DNA of 64,000 nucleotides from Kitasatospora sp. NBC_01250 (GTDB lineage Bacteria; Actinomycetota; Actinomycetes; Streptomycetales; Streptomycetaceae). Both the position numbers and the translations under genes were made by a program. The stretch spans positions 8,432,001-8,496,000 of the forward strand of contig NZ_CP108476.1 of the NCBI RefSeq assembly GCF_036226465.1, read 5' to 3'. Shown one piece after another: positions 16,962-25,930 of this stretch. The first letter of the stretch is position 1. Each line of letters opens with the position of its first letter. Under the pieces are notes generated by a model. It saw nothing but the letters and a program-made list of their open reading frames with translations, searched no databases and was not told where the DNA came from.

Positions 16962-17651
16962 GTGGCAGACGTTGGCCGCACGGATGCGGAATCCGCGGTT
17001 CCTCCAGTCCCGCCGGGTCCACCGGCCGCACCCGTTCCGCCGCCGGCGGCGGTGACGATCGCCGATCCGGGTGCCCTGGGTCTCGCGGCTTTCGCGATGA
17101 CCACCTTCGTGCTCAGCTGCTTCAACGCCGGCCTGGTCAGCCAGTCCGTCATCACCGTCGTGCTCCCGCTGGCCTTCTTCTACGGAGGCCTCGTCCAGAT
17201 CCTCGCCGGCATGTGGGAGTTCCGGCGGGGCAACACCTTCGCCGCCACGGCCTTCGCCTCCTTCGGGGCCTTCTGGCTGGCCTACTGGGGATTCGTGCGC
17301 ACCGTGGTCCCGCATCTGCTCCGGGTCCACCAGCTCTACCAGGCGACCGGCCTCTTCCTGCTCGCCTGGACCATCTTCACCGCCTACATGGCGGTGGCCG
17401 CCGCGCGCACGACCGCCGCGGTGCTCGCGGTCTTCGTCACGCTGGACCTGACCTTCCTGTTCCTGACCATCGGCGCCTTCGGGCAGTCCGACACCTGGAC
17501 GAAGGTCGGCGGCTGGGCCGGGCTGGTGACCGCCGCGGTCGCCTGGTACGCCTCCTTCGCCATCGTCACCAACAGCACCTTCAAACGGACCGTCCTGCCG
17601 GTGGTGCCGCTCGGCGGGCACGAGGGCAGCCCGGCTCCGGGGCCCCGGTAG
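16962..17651 (+). CDS. Acetate uptake transporter, GPR1/FUN34/YaaH (SatP) family
   Basis: 229 residues, GTG 16962 with GAGGAG five bases before it. After a proline-rich ~30-residue N-terminus there are six hydrophobic helices. The family signature NPAPLGL appears as DPGALGLAAF, followed by LPLAFFYGGLVQILAGMWEF and NTFAATAFASFGAFWLAYW, which are diagnostic. Members carry acetate/succinate with protons. The next gene is acetyl-CoA synthetase, 16 bp downstream, so this is an acetate uptake and activation operon. Confidence 0.9.
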   Translation: MADVGRTDAESAVPPVPPGPPAAPVPPPAAVTIADPGALGLAAFAMTTFVLSCFNAGLVSQSVITVVLPLAFFYGGLVQILAGMWEFRRGNTFAATAFASFGAFWLAYWGFVRTVVPHLLRVHQLYQATGLFLLAWTIFTAYMAVAAARTTAAVLAVFVTLDLTFLFLTIGAFGQSDTWTKVGGWAGLVTAAVAWYASFAIVTNSTFKRTVLPVVPLGGHEGSPAPGPR

Positions 17652-17667
17652 CACCTGAGGAGTGGCG

Positions 17668-19653
17668 ATGAATGACCAGACCCTGTCCAACCTGTCGCGC
17701 GAGGAGCGCCGCTTCCCCCCGCCGGCGGAGATCGCCGCGACGGCCAACGCCACGGCTGGGACGGTGCGCGCGGCGCGGCAGGACCGGCTCGCGTTCTGGG
17801 CCGCCCAGGCGGGCCGGCTGAGCTGGGCCGAGCCCTGGACCCAGGTGCTGGACTGGTCGCAGGCGCCGTTCGCCCGCTGGTTCGTCGGCGGCCGCCTCAA
17901 CGTCGCCCACAACTGCGTGGACCGGCACGTCGAGGCCGGACACGGCGACAAGGTCGCCTTCTACTGGGAGGGCGAGCCGGGCGACACCCGGACGATCACC
18001 TACGCGGACCTCCAGGACCTGGTCTGCCGGGCGGCGAACGCGCTGACCGAGCTGGGCGTGCAGGCCGGCGACCGGGTCGCCATCTACATGCCGATGATCC
18101 CCGAGACCGCCGTCGCGATGCTCGCCTGCGCCCGGATCGGGGCGCCGCACACGGTCGTCTTCGGCGGCTTCTCGGCCGACGCGCTCAAGGGACGCATCCT
18201 GGACTGCGACGCCCGGGTCGTGATCACCGCCGACGGCGGCTACCGCAAGGGCACCGCCGCCGCGCTCAAGCCCGCCGTCGACCAGGCCGTGGCCGACTGC
18301 CCGCAGGTGCGCAACGTGGTCGTGGTCCGGCGCACCGGCCAGGACGTGCCGTTCACGCCGGGCCGGGACCTGTGGTGGCACGAGCTGGTGGACCGGCAGT
18401 CGCCGCGGCACGAGGCGCAGCCGTTCGACGCCGAGCACCCGCTGTACATCATGTACACCTCGGGGACCACCGCGAAGCCCAAGGGCATCCTGCACACCAG
18501 CGGCGGCTACCTGACCCAGGTGGCCTGGACGCACTGGGCCGTCTTCGACCTCAAGCCCGAGCAGGACGTCTTCTGGACGGCCGCCGACATCGGCTGGGTG
18601 ACCGGCCACTCGTACATCGTCTATGGCCCGCTGGCGAACGGCGCCACCTCGGTGATGTACGAGGGCACGCCCGACACCCCGCACCAGGGCCGCTGGTGGG
18701 AGATCGTCGAGAAGTACCGGGTCAGCATCCTCTACTGCGCCCCGACCGCGATCCGCACCTTCATGAAGTGGGGCGGGCAGGTGCCGGAGCGCTTCGACCT
18801 GACCAGCCTGCGGATCATCGGCTCGGTCGGTGAGCCGATCAACCCGGAGGCCTGGATCTGGTACCGGCACAACATCGGCGGCGACCGGTGCCCCGTGGTG
18901 GACACCTGGTGGCAGACCGAGACCGGCGCCCAGATGATCAGCCCGCTGCCGGGACTGAGCACCTGCAAGCCCGGCTCGGCGCTGGGCCCGCTGCCCGGCA
19001 TCGGCGCCGAGGTGGTCGACGGGCAGGGCACCCCGGTGCCCAACGGCGCGGGCGGCTACCTGGTGCTCACCGAGCCGTGGCCGGCGATGCTGCGCACCGT
19101 CTGGGGCGACCGGCAGCGCTACCTCGACACCTACTGGTCGCAGTTCCCCGGGCTGTACTTCGCGGGCGACGGCGCGAAGAAGGACGAGGACGGCGACATC
19201 TGGCTGCTCGGCCGGGTGGACGACGTGATGAACGTGTCCGGCCACCGGATCTCCACCACCGAGGTCGAGTCGGCGCTGGTCTCGCACCCGAAGGTGGCCG
19301 AGGCGGCGGTGGTCGGCGCGACGGACGCGACGACCGGGCAGGGCATCGTCGCCTTCGTCATCCTGCGGGCCGATGCGGGGGACGGCGGCCAGGGCCTGGC
19401 CGACGACCTGCGCGCGCACGTCACCACCGAGATCGGCCCGATCGCCCGGCCCCGCGAGATCCTCGTGGTCCCCGAGCTGCCGAAGACCCGCTCCGGGAAG
19501 ATCATGCGCCGACTGCTGCGCGACGTCGCCGAACACCGCAGCCTCGGGGACGTCACCACGCTCACCGACAGCTCGGTCATGCAGCTGATCAAGGACCAGT
19601 TGCCCACCGCCGGTCGCAGCGGCGACGGGGCGCCGGCAGAGGCGGGGGAGTAG
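17668..19653 (+). CDS. acs: Acetyl-CoA synthetase
   Basis: 661 residues. The ATG at 17668 lies 5 bases after GAGGAG. It makes acetyl-CoA from acetate, ATP and CoA through acetyl-AMP. Adenylation motifs: YTSGTTAKPKGI near residue 262, WWQTETGAQM near 413, YFAGDGAKKDEDGDIWLLGR, and the hinge GRVDDVMNVSGHRIST. The C-terminal acetylatable lysine is in RSGKIMRR near residue 609. The CoA-binding start (VGGRLNVAHNCVDRHVE) is normal. Family length is 640-660. It is in an operon with the SatP-like transporter. Confidence 0.97.
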   Translation: MNDQTLSNLSREERRFPPPAEIAATANATAGTVRAARQDRLAFWAAQAGRLSWAEPWTQVLDWSQAPFARWFVGGRLNVAHNCVDRHVEAGHGDKVAFYWEGEPGDTRTITYADLQDLVCRAANALTELGVQAGDRVAIYMPMIPETAVAMLACARIGAPHTVVFGGFSADALKGRILDCDARVVITADGGYRKGTAAALKPAVDQAVADCPQVRNVVVVRRTGQDVPFTPGRDLWWHELVDRQSPRHEAQPFDAEHPLYIMYTSGTTAKPKGILHTSGGYLTQVAWTHWAVFDLKPEQDVFWTAADIGWVTGHSYIVYGPLANGATSVMYEGTPDTPHQGRWWEIVEKYRVSILYCAPTAIRTFMKWGGQVPERFDLTSLRIIGSVGEPINPEAWIWYRHNIGGDRCPVVDTWWQTETGAQMISPLPGLSTCKPGSALGPLPGIGAEVVDGQGTPVPNGAGGYLVLTEPWPAMLRTVWGDRQRYLDTYWSQFPGLYFAGDGAKKDEDGDIWLLGRVDDVMNVSGHRISTTEVESALVSHPKVAEAAVVGATDATTGQGIVAFVILRADAGDGGQGLADDLRAHVTTEIGPIARPREILVVPELPKTRSGKIMRRLLRDVAEHRSLGDVTTLTDSSVMQLIKDQLPTAGRSGDGAPAEAGE

Positions 19654-19712
19654 CAGCTGACCGGCCGTCAGCACCCGCCCGGTGGGGGCGCCGGCAGAGG
19701 CGGGGGAGTAGC
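19627..19712 (+). repeat. 28-bp perfect direct repeat covering the acs stop codon
   Basis: Positions 19627-19654 and 19685-19712 are identical, starting ggggcgccggcagagg, with a 58-bp period. The first copy encodes the last acs codons and stop. This is a partial tandem duplication of the gene's 3' end. Confidence 0.9.
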
Positions 19713-19787
19713 GCCGGAGGTCACCGGGGCCGGGCTCCCAACCGCCCTGCTGCACAGCCCCGGTGACGGGGGTGAGAGGCTGCTGCC

Positions 19788-20351
19788 ATGTTGATCGAGC
19801 TGATCGGGACGCCCCGCCTCCGGCTGCGCCGCTTCGACGCCGCGGATGCCCCCGCGCTGGCCGCCTACCGGTCCGACCCGGAGATCGCCCGCTACCAGGG
19901 CTGGAGCGCGCCCGTCGACCCGGCGACCGCGGCCGAGCTGGTCCGCACGTTCGCCGAGGGAGACCCCGATCGGGCCGGCTGGTTCCAGTACGCCGTGGAG
20001 CTGCGGGCCACCGGGGAGCTCGTCGGCGACCTGGGGGTGTGCCTGGCGGAGAACCTGCGCCAGGCCGAGCTCGGCGTCACCTTCGCCGCCGGGCACCAGG
20101 GGCACGGCTACGCCACCGAGGCGGTCCGCGCGGTGCTGTCGGACCTGTTCGAACGGCGCGGCCTGCACCGGGTCTCGGCCGAGTGCGACGCCCGCAACCT
20201 CGGCTCGGCCCGGCTGCTGGAGCGGGTCGGCCTCCGTCGCGAGGGGCTGCGTCCGGGCCACACCTGGATCAAGGGTGAATGGACCGACGATCTGCTCTTC
20301 GGCCTGCTCGGCGAGGACTGGACCCCGCAGCCGCCGACTCCGCAGCCGTAA
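19788..20351 (+). CDS. GNAT N-acetyltransferase, RimJ/RimL-like
   Basis: 187 residues, ATG at 19788 with GAGAGG upstream. RimJ-type opening TPRLRLRRFDAADAPALAAY, motif A region GVTFAAGHQGHGYATEAVRAV (acetyl-CoA pyrophosphate loop), and the usual ECDARNLGSARLLERVGLRREG. Complete, unlike the GNAT remnant at 15.4 kb. Probably acetylates a small molecule or an N-terminus; substrate unknown. Confidence 0.9.
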   Translation: MLIELIGTPRLRLRRFDAADAPALAAYRSDPEIARYQGWSAPVDPATAAELVRTFAEGDPDRAGWFQYAVELRATGELVGDLGVCLAENLRQAELGVTFAAGHQGHGYATEAVRAVLSDLFERRGLHRVSAECDARNLGSARLLERVGLRREGLRPGHTWIKGEWTDDLLFGLLGEDWTPQPPTPQP

Positions 20352-20419
20352 GCATCGGCGAAAGCCGGGGTTAGCGCTGCTTTCTGTTGCCCGCCGCGGC
20401 GCTCTGTCAGCCTGAGCCC

Positions 20420-21157
20420 GTGACCACGACTGAGGACGAGCGACCCGCCACTCCCGAGGACCGGCGGCCCACCGGTACGGCTGCCGGGGCCCTGGCCGAC
20501 CAGCCGCACCAGGCCGACCAGCCGCACCCGGCCGACCGGGCGCGCCGGTGGACGCGCGGCGCCGTGCGCACGCTCCAACGCCTGGCCGGCGCCGCCGTGT
20601 TGGCCGGCACCCTGCTGACGGCGTTCACACCGTGGGGGTCGGAGACCTGGTACGCCGGCTGGGTCGGCGCCGGCTTCGCAGCGGCGGTCATGGCGGTGAC
20701 CGCGGCGGTGCGCCCGTTCCTGCGCGAGGGCGGGGGCTCCGGCCGGATCGCCGGCCCGCTGCTCACCCACGCGCTGATGGCCCTGCTGCTCGCCGTCTTC
20801 TGCGGCCTGTTCGCCTTCGGCCTCAGCGGCTGGCTCCACGAGCACGACCGCGACCGGCGGGCCACGTTGCGGGTGCCGGCCACCGTCACCGACTGCACCA
20901 GCGGCCCCGACAGCGGGTTCGACTGCCGCTACCACTGGTCGGTGGACGGGCGGGACTACAGCACCCGGGAGGGGGCCTCCGACCAGTGGCCCGACGGCCA
21001 CCGGGTGAACGTGCGGATCGATCCCGTTCACCCGCAGCGGTCGCCCGTGACCGATGGGGCCTACGGGATGCTGTGGATCGCGGTGGTCATGGGCGCGGTC
21101 GGCGGCCCGCTGGCCTGCGTCCTGTGGTGGGTCGTGGAGGGTGCCATGGACGACTGA
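20420..21157 (+). CDS. DUF3592-like membrane protein
   Basis: 245 residues from GTG 20420. An N-terminal hydrophilic stretch of ~50 residues is followed by three hydrophobic helices (AGAAVLAGTLLTAFTPWG, VGAGFAAAVMAVTAAV, ALMALLLAVFCGLFAFGLSG). An extracytoplasmic domain with VPATVTDCTSG and DCRYHWSVDGRDYST follows, and then a C-terminal helix. The pattern (helices, small Cys-containing beta domain with VRIDPVHP, helix) is that of DUF3592 proteins. Function unknown. Confidence 0.75.
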   Translation: MTTTEDERPATPEDRRPTGTAAGALADQPHQADQPHPADRARRWTRGAVRTLQRLAGAAVLAGTLLTAFTPWGSETWYAGWVGAGFAAAVMAVTAAVRPFLREGGGSGRIAGPLLTHALMALLLAVFCGLFAFGLSGWLHEHDRDRRATLRVPATVTDCTSGPDSGFDCRYHWSVDGRDYSTREGASDQWPDGHRVNVRIDPVHPQRSPVTDGAYGMLWIAVVMGAVGGPLACVLWWVVEGAMDD

Positions 21158-21196
21158 CGCCCGCCCCCGACCGTCCGCGGCCTGCCCCGGGCCGCC

Positions 21197-21895
21197 TCAT
21201 GCGGGCGGGGCCCCGAACGCCTGGTGCTCCGTCAGGTACGGCAGTCCGGCCTGCTCGCGCCACTGCGCCGCCTGCGCGTAGGCCGCCGGGCGCACCGCGG
21301 CGACCTGCGCCGGGTCCTCGACCCAGCCGTACGGGAACGGGCTCGCCGGGCCCGCCCGGTCGGCGAGGTAACGGGCCATCGCGGCGTCGTCCGGCACGTT
21401 CACGGTCGCCACCTCGCCCCGGTCGATCGTGATCCCGATCTCCCAGCCGCCGCCGGCCTCGCGCCGCGCGCCCCAGCCCCGCTCCCAGGCGACGCTCTCC
21501 GCCGTGACCTCGCCCCCGGGCCCGGGCGGCAGACCCGCGTCCCGCAGCACGGGCACGACCTCGGCGGGAGCGGACCACGCGATGGGCAGCCCGGCCCCGA
21601 CGGCCACCGCGAGCACGGTCCGGCACGGGTAGGGCGTGCCGCAGAGCGCACAGCACGGCTGCTGCGCCGGTGCCTGCGCCTGTGGTGCCCGGTCGGTCGA
21701 GGCCGCGGCGGGCCCGTGCAGGTCCACCACCCCGGCGAGCAGGTACTGCTGCCTGCTGATCGGCTCGCCCGCCTCCTTCAGATCCCGCAGGAAGAGCAGC
21801 AGCAGCCGGTGGAAGCGTTGTGCTTCCGCGTACGAGTCGAACGGCGGCACCGGCACCCGGACCCCGTCGACGCTCTCCCGCTCCTCGACACCCAT
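21197..21895 (-). CDS. Hypothetical protein with a Cys-rich knuckle
   Basis: 232 residues from the ATG at 21895. An N-terminal helical part (YAEAQRFHRLLLLFLRDLKE) is followed by a CCALCGTPYPC motif near residue 81 that could bind zinc. The C-terminal domain contains WEIGITIDRGEVATVNVPDD and PYGWVEDPAQVAAVR. I do not recognise the family. High third-position GC supports coding. It is divergent from the secreted lectin protein. Confidence 0.65.
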   Translation of the reverse strand: MGVEERESVDGVRVPVPPFDSYAEAQRFHRLLLLFLRDLKEAGEPISRQQYLLAGVVDLHGPAAASTDRAPQAQAPAQQPCCALCGTPYPCRTVLAVAVGAGLPIAWSAPAEVVPVLRDAGLPPGPGGEVTAESVAWERGWGARREAGGGWEIGITIDRGEVATVNVPDDAAMARYLADRAGPASPFPYGWVEDPAQVAAVRPAAYAQAAQWREQAGLPYLTEHQAFGAPPA

Positions 21896-21955
21896 GCGCC
21901 CGAGCCTAGGGCCTGTCCGGCGGACGCCGGTCGGCATCGCGCCCGTGAGAGATCA

Positions 21956-21974
21956 GTTAGGAAAACTTCCTAAC
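21956..21974. promoter_or_regulatory. Palindromic operator upstream of the secreted lectin gene
   Basis: gttaggaa-aac-ttcctaac, a perfect 8-bp inverted repeat with a 3-bp spacer. It closely resembles the TTAGGAAA/TTTCCTAA palindromes recognised by ROK-family sugar repressors (CsnR type) upstream of Streptomyces polysaccharide-related secreted proteins. A TTGACG hexamer overlaps its right side. Confidence 0.6.
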
Positions 21975-22063
21975 AACTATTGACGCGTACCCCACAGGAC
22001 GACGACGCTGCTACGTCAAGGAAGTTGGCCAGCCTGGACACCCGACGGCCTGGAGGCCCACCC

Positions 22064-23053
22064 ATGCGCAGAGGCACGCTGACGATGATCGTCACTACGG
22101 CCTGTACCGCCCTGGTCATGACCCTCGCAGCTCTGCTGGCCGGAGCGCCGATCGCCGCGGCCCGCACCGGCGCCGCCGGTCACGCCACGACGCACGCCAC
22201 GACGCACGCCACGACCCAGCAGACCTTCCTGACCTTCTACGGCTGGTGGGACAACACGCCGCCGGGCGGCGCCATCTCCTACCCCACGCTGCACAGCACC
22301 GCCGGCGGCACCGGCACCTACGCCGACCCGATCACCTTCGCCAGCGACAAGGCCGAGATCGCGCCGGGCACCAGGATCTGGGTCCCGCGGGTCGGGAAGT
22401 ACTTCGTCATGGAGGACGGCTGCGAGGAGTGCAGCGCCGACTGGAGCGGCAAGGGCCCCAACGGCGGGCCGAAGCTCGCCCACTTCGACCTCTGGCTCGG
22501 CGGCAAGGGCGGAAGTCCGATGAAGGCCATCGAGTGCGAGAACGCGCTGACCGACTACACCGCGGACAACACCCCGTCGATGGAGCCGGTGGTCATTGAT
22601 CCGCCCTCGGGCGAGCCGTACGACTCCGCCCCGATCTTCAACACCGCGACCGGCGGCTGCTACGGCGGCGCCAAACCGACCGTCACCGTGGGCCCGTACA
22701 AGAACGCCTCGACGGCCACCTGCATCGACGACCCGCACAACAGCGCGAGCAGCGGCGTGCGGCTGGGGATGGCCCCCTGCTCCGGCGCAGCCGAGCAGCA
22801 GTTCAGCTTCGACGGCACCTTCCTGCAGCGCAACGGGCTGTGCGCCGACATGTCCGGCGGCAGCCTGCTGCTCAAGCCCTGCACCGGCGGACCGACCCAG
22901 CAGTGGTCGGCCAATCCCAGCGGGACCATCTCGGACATCCAGACCGGCAAGAAGTGCTTCCGCGCCTCCGGCGCCACGCTGACCGCCGGCAGTTGCTCGG
23001 GAACGCCCGCCCGGTGGACCGTCCCGACGGCGAAGTCGCCGGCCCGACGGTGA
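22064..23053 (+). CDS. Secreted protein with DPBB-like N-terminal domain and ricin-type lectin domain
   Basis: 329 residues. The ATG at 22064 follows GGAGG by 7 bases. Signal peptide: MRRGTLTMIVTTAC, then a hydrophobic core ending near APIAAA. An HATTHATTHATT repeat follows (12-bp DNA repeat). Residues ~50-190 (YADPITFASDKAEI, WVPRVGKYFVMEDGCEECS, HFDLWLGG) look like the double-psi beta-barrel domain seen in small secreted fungal and actinobacterial proteins. Residues ~200-325 form a ricin-B trefoil (CIDDPHNS, EQQFSFDGT, TQQWSANPSG). Likely a cell-wall or polysaccharide-binding protein; enzymatic activity not shown. Confidence 0.78.
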   Translation: MRRGTLTMIVTTACTALVMTLAALLAGAPIAAARTGAAGHATTHATTHATTQQTFLTFYGWWDNTPPGGAISYPTLHSTAGGTGTYADPITFASDKAEIAPGTRIWVPRVGKYFVMEDGCEECSADWSGKGPNGGPKLAHFDLWLGGKGGSPMKAIECENALTDYTADNTPSMEPVVIDPPSGEPYDSAPIFNTATGGCYGGAKPTVTVGPYKNASTATCIDDPHNSASSGVRLGMAPCSGAAEQQFSFDGTFLQRNGLCADMSGGSLLLKPCTGGPTQQWSANPSGTISDIQTGKKCFRASGATLTAGSCSGTPARWTVPTAKSPARR

Positions 23054-23298
23054 AGCCCCGCAGGCCGGGTCCGCGCTGCTCCGGCTCCGGTGCCGGTGTG
23101 CTCGGCGCCGCGCCTCCTCCCTGCGGTCCACCGATCGGCTGACCGCCGCAGCGCGAGGGCGTTCGTACGGTGGGGTGAGGGTCATGGCGAGAGTGACCCG
23201 TCGGTTGCCCCCGGGTCGGGAACCGCGCCGCGTGAACGGCGGCGGGCCCGGTCCGGGGGCACACCCGTGCAGCCCGCGAACCAGGAGGACGAGCACCG

Positions 23299-24795
23299 AT
23301 GACGACCTCGGCCGACATCCGTTCCGGTGCCCACGGTGCCCACGGCGCCCCGGGGGTCCGGAGGCAGCGGGTCTCGCTGGTCTGCGGTGCGGCCGCGATG
23401 GCGGGTTTCCTCTTCGGATACGACAGCGCGGTCGTCAACGGCGCGATCACCGCGATCCAACGCCACTTCCACGCCGGGACCGCCGCGATCGGCCTGACGG
23501 TCTCCGCCGCCCTGCTCGGCGCGGCGGCGGGCGCCTGGACGGGCGGGGCGCTGGCGGACCGGCTGGGGCGCCTGCGGGTCATGCAGATCGCGGCGGTGCT
23601 GTTCGTGATCAGCGCCGCCGGTTCGCTGTTCCCCTTCGCCCTGTGGGACCTGGCCCTGTGGCGGGTGCTGGGCGGGATCGCGATCGGCATCGCCTCGGTG
23701 ATCGCCCCGACCTACATCACCGAGATCGCCCCGCCCGACCGACGCGGACGCTACGGCTCCTTCCAGCAGTTGGCGATCGTGCTGGGCATCTGCTGCTCCC
23801 AGCTGGTCGACTACGCCCTGACCTGCGCGGCCGGCGGCGACACCACCGGCGGGCTGGGCGGCCTGCCGGCCTGGCGGTGGATGCTGGGCATCTGCGCCGT
23901 GCCGGCGCTGGCCTACCTCGTCCTGACGCTGCGGATCCCGGAGTCCCCCCGGTGGCTGGCGGCCCGCGGTCGGGTGGCGGAGGCTGCGGCCGTGCTGGCC
24001 CGGCTGGAGGGCGGCGAGCAGGCGGTGGACCGGATCGAGGACATCCGCGCCTCGCTCCGCCGCTCCGCTGCCACCCGCCCGCGGCTGCGCGACCTGTGCG
24101 GCGGGCGCTTCGGCCTGCTGCCGCTGGTGTGGCTGGGGATCGGGCTGTCGGTGCTCTCGCAGTTCGTCGGCATCAATGTGATCGTCTACTACGCCTCGGT
24201 GCTGTGGCAGTCGACCGGCATCAGTCAGAGCGACTCCCTGCTGATCAGCCTGTCGACGTCCGTCACCAACATCGTGGGCACCCTGATCGCCGTCGCGTTG
24301 GTCGACCGGGTCGGCCGCAAGCCGCTGATCGTCGCGGGCTCGGTCGGCATGACCGTCTCGCTCGCCGCGGTCGCCTGGGCGTTCAGCGGCGGCAGCGGAT
24401 CGGGTGGCCACCTGGCCCTGCCGGCGCTGCAGGGCACGGTGGCGCTGGTGGCCGCCCACGCGTTCGTGCTGTGCTTCGCCTTCTCCTGGGGCGCGGTGCT
24501 ATGGGTCCTGCTCGGCGAACTGTTCCCCAACCGGCTCCGCGCCCTGGCCCTGGCCGTGGCGGTGCTGTTCCAGTGGCTGGCCAACTGGGCCGTCACCGTG
24601 AGCTTCCCGTTGATGGCGCAGTGGAACCTGACGGCGTCCTACATCGTCTACGCCGCCTTCGCCGCGCTCTCCGTCCCCTTCGCGGTCAGGTTCCTCAAGG
24701 AGACGAGGGGCCGCAGGCTGGAGGAACTGGAAGAGTCGGTGGGGGAGTCGGGGGAGCCCTGGCGGGCACCCCGCCAGCGACCGGGCAACTCCTAG
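23299..24795 (+). CDS. Sugar porter family MFS transporter
   Basis: 498 residues, ATG 23299 after AGGAGG. Twelve helices; sugar-porter signatures GFLFGYDSAVVNGAI, ADRLGRLRVMQ, PPDRRGRYGSFQQLAIVLGI, RIPESPRWLAARGR, and LSQFVGINVIVYYA. Cytoplasmic DRVGRKPL and the late ETRGRRLEELEE motif are also there. It is a proton-coupled hexose, pentose or inositol importer; specificity unknown. The last codon and TAG stop lie at the left end of the MITE, so the element may have replaced the original 3' end. Confidence 0.93.
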   Translation: MTTSADIRSGAHGAHGAPGVRRQRVSLVCGAAAMAGFLFGYDSAVVNGAITAIQRHFHAGTAAIGLTVSAALLGAAAGAWTGGALADRLGRLRVMQIAAVLFVISAAGSLFPFALWDLALWRVLGGIAIGIASVIAPTYITEIAPPDRRGRYGSFQQLAIVLGICCSQLVDYALTCAAGGDTTGGLGGLPAWRWMLGICAVPALAYLVLTLRIPESPRWLAARGRVAEAAAVLARLEGGEQAVDRIEDIRASLRRSAATRPRLRDLCGGRFGLLPLVWLGIGLSVLSQFVGINVIVYYASVLWQSTGISQSDSLLISLSTSVTNIVGTLIAVALVDRVGRKPLIVAGSVGMTVSLAAVAWAFSGGSGSGGHLALPALQGTVALVAAHAFVLCFAFSWGAVLWVLLGELFPNRLRALALAVAVLFQWLANWAVTVSFPLMAQWNLTASYIVYAAFAALSVPFAVRFLKETRGRRLEELEESVGESGEPWRAPRQRPGNS

Positions 24796-25010
24796 GCCGT
24801 GTCTTCACAATTCCCGCCAGGCGCGCGACGCCGGGCATCCCGCCTGGACGCACCGGCGAATCATCCAAGTACGACCCAGTACGAGGACGCTTCGCCGGCA
24901 CGCCCAGCCGGGCGCCACCCAGCCGCCAGGCTGGGTGGTGGGGGTACCTCCCGGCCGAAGGCTGGGGGAGCCGCGCGCTGATCCGACGCGAATTGTGAGA
25001 CACGGCCTAG
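24792..25010. mobile_element. Miniature inverted-repeat transposable element (MITE), non-autonomous
   Basis: 219 bp, no gene. The ends are inverted repeats: ctaggccgtgtcttcacaat.. at 24792-24813 and ..attgtgagacacggcctag at 24990-25010, identical except for one extra T on the left. Inside are a perfect 10-bp hairpin (24915-24924 with 24929-24938) and the ggggtacctcccggccgaag block that recurs in Streptomyces intergenic regions. CTAG sits at both tips. The stop codons of both convergent neighbours fall within these tips. Confidence 0.8.
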
Positions 25011-25930
25011 GACGCCCGGGCGCGTTGGGTGACCACGATGCAGGTGAGCACGACCACCGCGGTCAGCGGCACGGCCGGGCTGACATGCTCGCCGAGCAGC
25101 AGCACGGCCCAGACCAGCGTCAACAGCGGCTGCGCCAGCTGGAGTTGGCTGGCCCGGGCGACGCCGATCAGGCCCATGCCCTGGTACCAGACGACGAATC
25201 CGCCGAACTGCGAGATGCCGGCGATGTAGGCCATGCCGGCGATCGCCTTCGCCGTCAGGTGCACCGGCTCGTGCGGCAGCGCCCAGGCGGCCACCACGAG
25301 GTTGACGGGAGCGGCGGCCACCACGCCCCAGGCGATCACGCGCCAGCCCCCCATGCGGGCCGAGAGCCGCCCGCCCTCGGCGTAGCCGGCCGCGCAGACC
25401 AGCAGCGCGGCGAAGAGGTAGAGGTCCGCGACCGTCGGCTCGCCGTGGTTCTGCGAGAGGGCGAAGGCGATGACGGTGACCGCACCGACGCCGGCCGCTA
25501 TCCAGAACTTCTTCGAGGGATAGCGCCGGGTGCGCAGCGCCGCGATGGTCGCGGTGGCCATCGGCAGCGCGCCGATGACGACCGCCGAGTCCGCGGTGGA
25601 GGAGGTCTGCAGGGCGAGCGTGGTGAGCAGCGGGAATCCGATCGCGCAGCCGCCGCCGACCACCGCGAGGGCGGGCCAGTCGGCGCGCGCCGGGATCGGT
25701 GCCCGGGTGGCGACGAGTGCGGAGATCGCGATGACGGCGGCCAGCACGCCACGGACACCGGCGGCGCTCCAGGGGCCGAACCCGTCCAGTGCCCACACCG
25801 TGCCGGGAAAGCTGAAGGAGAAGCTCAGCACGCCGAGCAGGGCGAACACTGTGCCCTTCGACAGCGGCGACACGGTCTGCGGCAGTGGCGATACTGCGGC
25901 CGGGGCGATAGCGCTACGATCTGTCTTCAT
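25007..25930 (-). CDS. EamA/DMT-family transporter (small-molecule exporter)
   Basis: 307 residues, ATG at 25930. Ten hydrophobic helices in two EamA repeats (KGTVFALLGVLSFSFSFPGT; GVARASQLQLAQPLLTLVWAVLLLGE in the second). Members typically export amino acids or small metabolites. The start codon overlaps that of the divergent MocR gene (shared CATG), and there is no clear ribosome site, so the true start could be one of the downstream GTG codons before SPLSKGTVF. The TAG stop is supplied by the MITE tip. Being paired with a PLP-type regulator and next to a cycloserine-like cluster, it is a plausible exporter of that product. Confidence 0.85.
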   Translation of the reverse strand: MKTDRSAIAPAAVSPLPQTVSPLSKGTVFALLGVLSFSFSFPGTVWALDGFGPWSAAGVRGVLAAVIAISALVATRAPIPARADWPALAVVGGGCAIGFPLLTTLALQTSSTADSAVVIGALPMATATIAALRTRRYPSKKFWIAAGVGAVTVIAFALSQNHGEPTVADLYLFAALLVCAAGYAEGGRLSARMGGWRVIAWGVVAAAPVNLVVAAWALPHEPVHLTAKAIAGMAYIAGISQFGGFVVWYQGMGLIGVARASQLQLAQPLLTLVWAVLLLGEHVSPAVPLTAVVVLTCIVVTQRARAS

